Part shown: positions 32,577 to 36,350 of the stretch, in pieces
How the letters are laid out: every line of letters starts with the position of its first letter
How positions within the stretch are numbered: position 1 is the first letter of the stretch
DNA from: Candidatus Chaera renei
Lineage (GTDB): Bacteria; Patescibacteriota; Saccharimonadia; Saccharimonadales; Saccharimonadaceae
Reading direction: 5' to 3'
Assembly: GCA_004100265.1 (NCBI GenBank)
Contig: SCKW01000002.1
Coordinates: 1-36,350 of the forward strand
Length of the DNA stretch: 36,350 nucleotides
Translations under genes and position numbers: made by a program
The notes under the pieces: model-generated
What the model saw: only the letters and a program-made list of their open reading frames with translations
Told to the model about the DNA's origin: nothing
Databases searched by the model: none

Positions 32577-32634
32577 CCTCTCTGATGAATATTCCCTTAA
32601 GAAAAGACGCGCGCTATCAAAAAGCGGCCTTCTT

Positions 32635-32677
32635 ACAGATTAAGTATCAGTTTAATCTGTTATGGGCGAAAAGTAAA
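32635..32677 (-). promoter_or_regulatory. Possible rpsA promoter overlapped by a 26-bp inverted repeat
   Basis: ACAGATTAA (32635-32643) and TTAATCTGT (32652-32660) are perfect 9-bp arms around an 8-bp spacer. A weak promoter, TTTACT (32672-32677), 17 bp, TAAACT (32649-32654), places its -10 and start inside the repeat. Confidence 0.4.
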
Positions 32678-32694
32678 GAGTTGACGAAAGTCTT

Positions 32695-33123
32695 TTAGAT
32701 ATACGAGCGGCGGAGTTGGTCGCGGGACCTTAAGTAATACGCAACGCTAAGGGCCAGGCCGACCAGACCGGCTGACGCTAATAGCGGACTATCGGCTGGT
32801 CCGGTGGCCGGCAGCGATTGGGCTCCCGTGGCTGGCACGGAGGGAGCCGTAGAGCCGCCCGACGGAGCGGCAGGCGTGGCCGGAGCGCTTGCAGAAGGCG
32901 GCGAAGCGGATCCGGTACTAGGCGGGGCAGCCGTGCCAGGTTGCTGGCCACCAGGACTGCCCGCTGCCGGAGCCTCTGGAGCGGGTCCGGGAGACGGCTG
33001 AACCGCCACCTTGCCGCGCTGCTTAGCCAAATATAGCCCCCCACTCAAAGCGGCCACCAATATAACTGCCACTACTATAAAAACTACTAGCGATCCCCTG
33101 TCCGGTTTTGACGCGGTTGACAT
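32695..33123 (-). CDS. LPATG-type cell-wall-anchored surface protein
   Basis: 142 residues from the ATG at 33123, which has AAAGGAG 8 nt upstream; the open frame extends 13 codons further but without such a site. An N-terminal hydrophobic segment (about 11-33) may be a signal peptide or anchor. The middle (40-100) is a Pro/Ser/Ala/Gly-rich stalk. LPATG at 104-108 is followed by a hydrophobic stretch (114-131) and a positive tail (RSRDQLRR), the full sortase sorting signal; VPATG just before is a near copy. There is no globular domain. No sortase gene is in the window. Divergent from the ROK gene. Confidence 0.82.
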   Translation of the reverse strand: MSTASKPDRGSLVVFIVVAVILVAALSGGLYLAKQRGKVAVQPSPGPAPEAPAAGSPGGQQPGTAAPPSTGSASPPSASAPATPAAPSGGSTAPSVPATGAQSLPATGPADSPLLASAGLVGLALSVAYYLRSRDQLRRSYI

Positions 33124-33187
33124 AGTGAGAACTCCTTTAACCTTTTGGCTCGCCCACCGCAATATCCCCTACTGGTTTCCGCCTTAG

Positions 33188-33215
33188 CATATAACAAAAT
33201 CTTCCTCTTTGGCAA
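33188..33215 (-). promoter_or_regulatory. Possible promoter of the LPATG protein gene
   Basis: TTGCCA (33210-33215), 16-bp spacer, TATATG (33188-33193) on the minus strand. The opposite strand has an extended -10 (TGTTACACT, 33225-33233) for the divergent ROK gene. Confidence 0.4.
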
Positions 33216-33224
33216 TTAGCGGCA

Positions 33225-33233
33225 TGTTACACT
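33225..33233 (+). promoter_or_regulatory. Possible extended -10 promoter of the ROK gene
   Basis: TGTTACACT with a TGn extension and no clear -35; the leader would be about 12 nt. Confidence 0.35.
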
Positions 33234-33251
33234 GTTTGGTAAGAAAAAATC

Positions 33252-34064
33252 ATGATTCTAACGGTAGACACCGGAGCAACCAAAACTCTGCTGGCAGTCT
33301 TTGACGATAGCGGGCGGCCGCAAAATGAATACCAATTCGCCACGCCGCAAGATCAAAATCAATACTGGCAGGCTTTGCAAGCGGCCATTAACGACCGCTT
33401 CCAGCCCGACGGCATTCGGGCGATCGCCGTAGCCGTTCCCGGCATAGTTAATCAAGCCGGCACGGTAGCCTGGTGCGGCAACCTGCCCTGGAGCGATTTT
33501 GAGCTTGCCGAACTGCTGCGCCGTCAATTCGGCCTTCCAGTAGTCGTGGCCAACGACGCCAACGCGGCCGGATTGGCCGAAGCCAACGCTATCGAACCCG
33601 TACCGGCTTTGTGTTTGTATCTTACAGTTAGCACGGGTATCGGTAGCGGTATCATTCTAAGCGGGCGCTTGCCCGCGGAGTTAAGCGGTTCGGAGGCTGG
33701 GCATATGTTGCTCAGCAAAGACGACCAACTTGTCAGCTGGGAAAGTTTTGCTTCTGGCAGGGCTATTCACGAACAATTTGGCCGGTTTGCTTACGAAATA
33801 GAGTCAACCGAAGACTGGTTAAAGATATCGGAAAACCTGAGCGTGGGCCTTCTGGCGATACTGCCGGTTCTGCAACCCGACACGGTAGTGCTGGGTGGAA
33901 GTATCGGCGAGCATTTTAACAAGTTCGGCGACGCCCTAAACGGGCTAATCAACCAAAAATTGCCCCCCCACATCAAAAGACCGCAAATCCTGCCGACCCG
34001 ATACGGCAAAGAGGCCGTGCTTTACGGTTGTTACCTTTATGCGCGAAACATCCAAACTGATTAG
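33252..34064 (+). CDS. ROK-family sugar kinase-like protein
   Basis: ROK proteins are glucokinase, fructokinase or N-acetyl-amino-sugar kinases and related regulators. 270 residues. N-terminal ATP loop TVDTGATKTLLAVFD, AVAVPGIVNQAGTVAWCGNLPW, the catalytic VVVANDANAAGLAEA (Asn101, Asp102), LTVSTGIGSGIILSGRL and SGSEAGHMLL. The zinc-binding CGCGxxGC motif of classical ROK enzymes is absent; the matching region reads VSWESFASGRAI. A C-terminal VVLGGSIGEHF adenosine motif is present. There is no DNA-binding domain, so it is probably a kinase. The substrate is not predictable. It overlaps the next gene by 26 bp. Confidence 0.85.
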   Translation: MILTVDTGATKTLLAVFDDSGRPQNEYQFATPQDQNQYWQALQAAINDRFQPDGIRAIAVAVPGIVNQAGTVAWCGNLPWSDFELAELLRRQFGLPVVVANDANAAGLAEANAIEPVPALCLYLTVSTGIGSGIILSGRLPAELSGSEAGHMLLSKDDQLVSWESFASGRAIHEQFGRFAYEIESTEDWLKISENLSVGLLAILPVLQPDTVVLGGSIGEHFNKFGDALNGLINQKLPPHIKRPQILPTRYGKEAVLYGCYLYARNIQTD

Positions 34065-34512
34065 CAGGCTGTCGGCGGACTTTCCGGAAATTAACTTCAA
34101 ACAGGTCGGCGGCAGCGTCTTTGCCTGGTCTCCCCGCGATAAGCAAATTACTTATCCGCCGCTGCGATCAAAAGAAGACCTGATGCTGCTGTTGCACGAA
34201 GCGGCGCACGCTAGGCTGAACCACTTCGATTATCATCGCGACATAGAACTGATCAATAAAGAATTACTGGCCTGGTTGCACGCCCAGAAGGTGCTGGCGC
34301 CAAGATATAGCATAACCATAGACCAGGCTCGCATCGACAGCGAGCTAGAAACCTATCGCCACTGGCTGTATCTTAGAAGCCTTTGCCCCAAATGCGGCCA
34401 AAGTGGCATTCAGCAAAAGCCTTATAGCTATCTGTGCTTAAACTGTTCGACGAAATGGCGCCCCAACAACGCCAGGCTTTGCAGATTAAAAAGAGCTCTG
34501 CTTAAAGACTGA
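34039..34512 (+). CDS. ImmA/IrrE-like zinc metallopeptidase with C-terminal zinc ribbon
   Basis: 157 residues. The N-terminal half carries HEAAH (His53, Glu54, His57) in LMLLLHEAAHARLNH, the HExxH site of gluzincin-type peptidases, and a downstream acidic cluster (RIDSELETYRHW, about 99-109) that could supply the third ligand. Residues 116-136 contain CPKCG and CLNC, a zinc ribbon, followed by a basic tail. The combination looks like a small ImmA/IrrE-type or SprT-like protein; SprT members also pair HExxH with a zinc ribbon, so that is the main alternative. The start lies inside the ROK gene, and the end overlaps the KGG gene by 11 bp on the other strand. Confidence 0.72.
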   Translation: MRETSKLISRLSADFPEINFKQVGGSVFAWSPRDKQITYPPLRSKEDLMLLLHEAAHARLNHFDYHRDIELINKELLAWLHAQKVLAPRYSITIDQARIDSELETYRHWLYLRSLCPKCGQSGIQQKPYSYLCLNCSTKWRPNNARLCRLKRALLKD

Positions 34513-34729
34513 TAACTTTGATGCTGGTTTGACGAGAAACCACGGAGCGGCGGCGGGAAATACGACCGCCCTTGGCACCGGCTGTCCGGGCAAGCTCTCG
34601 ATTGGCGTAGAAACCACCAGTGTGCCCTCTCTTGCCGCCTGCCGCGCCAATACGGGCGTAGAAATCCTTGCCGTGCCGTAATTTGTTGGTAAGGGCAGCT
34701 TTCTGGCCGCCAGCTTTAGTACCCGACAT
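34502..34729 (-). CDS. KGG-repeat (stress-induced type) small protein
   Basis: 75 residues, basic and glycine-rich. Copies of the KGG/AGG motif are spaced through it: MSGTKAGGQKAALTNKL, FYARIGAAGGKRGHTGGF and ARTAGAKGGRISRR. Such short KGG proteins belong to the general stress-protein family of GsiB type and are common in CPR genomes; they are thought to be disordered and protective. Its promoter is one of the strongest in the window, so it is probably abundant. GAGGAG lies about 12 nt before the ATG. Located between a zinc-peptidase gene and the rRNA operon. Confidence 0.82.
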   Translation of the reverse strand: MSGTKAGGQKAALTNKLRHGKDFYARIGAAGGKRGHTGGFYANRELARTAGAKGGRISRRRSVVSRQTSIKVISL

Positions 34730-34774
34730 AACTTTATAAAACTCCTCTTGCCTCGCGCTGATTAATTAACTCTT

Positions 34775-34792
34775 AAACTCATTAATGAGTTT
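34775..34792. promoter_or_regulatory. Perfect 18-bp palindrome just downstream of the KGG promoter
   Basis: AAACTCATTAATGAGTTT equals its own complement. It begins about 5 bp after the predicted start near 34797, a classical repressor position; as RNA it could also fold at the 5' end of the mRNA. Confidence 0.55.
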
Positions 34793-34803
34793 TAATAAAA
34801 TTA

Positions 34804-34832
34804 AGTATACTTGATAAAAGTTAATGTGTCAA
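34804..34832 (-). promoter_or_regulatory. Strong sigma70 promoter of the KGG gene
   Basis: Perfect TTGACA (34827-34832), 17-bp spacer, TATACT (34804-34809) on the minus strand. Surroundings are AT-rich. Confidence 0.75.
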
Positions 34833-34927
34833 TATTTACTATGGCCAATTAATATTTTTAAGAAAGTATTGCGGATTTGCGCCTCGTGATATATAATAAA
34901 CCTTGTACCTAAAAAGACGCACTGAGT

Positions 34928-34964
34928 AAAAAACAGCCCCATCTGCGAGAGCGGGCTGTTTTTT
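34928..34964 (-). terminator. Second terminator of the rRNA operon
   Basis: AAAAAACAGCCC and GGGCTGTTTTTT form a 12-bp stem with a 13-nt loop. The U-tract works on both strands, so it may be bidirectional. Confidence 0.85.
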
Positions 34965-34976
34965 ATTACTCAAAAC

Positions 34977-35006
34977 ACAAAATCCCTGGTTTCCCAGGGA
35001 TTTTGT
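34977..35006 (-). terminator. First terminator of the rRNA operon
   Basis: ACAAAATCCCTGG and CCAGGGATTTTGT form a perfect 13-bp stem with a 4-nt loop, 5 bp after 5S rRNA. On the minus strand it is followed by GTTTTGAG. Confidence 0.85.
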
Positions 35007-35011
35007 ATAAT

Positions 35012-35123
<112 letters not shown>

Positions 35124-35352
35124 GTCGGCTGGCAGTCGTCTATCAGATGGTGCTTTAAGTATAGAGCTAGCCTCCGTACCTAAAAATCACCACCTGCCTC
35201 TGCCGGCCTAACGGCACCCAGGTATAGATGCCAAAATGTTAAATCAATTATAGACTAAGTTCAAGCAAGGAGTTAATCCGAAATAACTCGGACAGATAGT
35301 CGCGGGCTTGGCTGTTAACTTGCTACCCGCCAACTACTAGTTGAAATTTTAG

Positions 35353-35397
35353 CTCATCCGCGCAGGTTATGCAACGCATAACACCGTAACGGATGAG
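35353..35397. repeat. Nested hairpin next to the 23S 3' end (probable processing stem)
   Basis: Outer arms CTCATCCG (35353-35360) and CGGATGAG (35390-35397), 8 bp perfect; inner GTTATGC (35366-35372) and GCATAAC (35376-35382), 7 bp perfect with a 3-nt loop. It is the only strong structure in the 282-bp 23S-5S spacer (35124-35405), which contains no tRNA that I can see. A smaller GCGGG/CCCGC stem lies at 35302-35330. Confidence 0.6.
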
Positions 35398-35405
35398 TGC
35401 ATAAA

Positions 35406-36350
<945 letters not shown>

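Overview
This window looks like chromosome from a small-genome Candidate Phyla Radiation bacterium, most likely a Saccharibacteria (TM7)-like member of Patescibacteria. The reasons are a compact core gene set with short or overlapping intergenic gaps, a B12-dependent class II ribonucleotide reductase, a KGG-repeat stress-type protein, an LPXTG-type surface protein beside LytR-CpsA-Psr and signal-peptidase genes, and several unrecognised short proteins. UGA is used as a normal stop codon (lepB-1, parA, yqeY), which argues against the UGA-recoding CPR lineages. Lineage is an inference from gene content; no placement was computed.

Layout. 1-1392 (+): 3' part of prfA (RF1) overlapping prmC, the methylase that modifies RF1. 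1429-5115 (-): an envelope operon of a LytR-CpsA-Psr protein, a polytopic membrane protein and an HtrA protease. 5205-6604 (+): two tandem signal peptidases. 6596-8292 (-): parA-parB. 8423-9086 (-): rplU and an unknown 73-residue gene with a near-consensus promoter. 9176-12339 (-): ileS behind a T-box leader. 12421-13273 (-): a DoxX-type membrane protein and a thioredoxin-fold protein lacking CxxC. 13355-16769 (-): nrdR and nrdJ with an NrdR-box-like palindrome in the promoter. 16911-19483 (-): ftsZ and ftsA, each with its own promoter. 19582-21560 (-): rpsU, yqeY, adk and map, tightly packed. 21598-24292 (-): recJ, a winged-helix regulator and a phosphoribosyltransferase-like protein. 24353-27769 (+): priA, def, fmt. 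27803-29484 (-): a LysM-like membrane protein and a small acidic protein. 29666-32556 (-): rpsA and infB. 32695-33123 (-): LPATG surface protein. 33252-34512 (+): ROK-family protein overlapping a zinc-peptidase-like protein. 34502-34729 (-): KGG protein. 35012-36350 (-): 5S and the 3' third of 23S rRNA, with tandem terminators after 5S.

The genes cover translation (RF1, PrmC, IleRS, L21, S21, S1, IF2, Fmt, Def, Map, rRNA), nucleotide supply (NrdJ, Adk), chromosome segregation and repair (ParAB, RecJ, PriA), division (FtsAZ) and the cell surface. I saw no insertion sequence, CRISPR array, prophage or tRNA gene, and no dedicated novel multi-gene defence or metabolic system. The most notable signals are regulatory: the ileS T-box, 18-bp dyads centred on predicted start points of ftsZ and the 73-residue gene, a run of promoters that abut start codons (possible leaderless mRNAs), a hairpin between Shine-Dalgarno and AUG in rpsA, a self-targeted NrdR box, and a GAAA instead of GAGA sarcin-ricin tetraloop in 23S rRNA. 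Promoters were found by eye and remain predictions.
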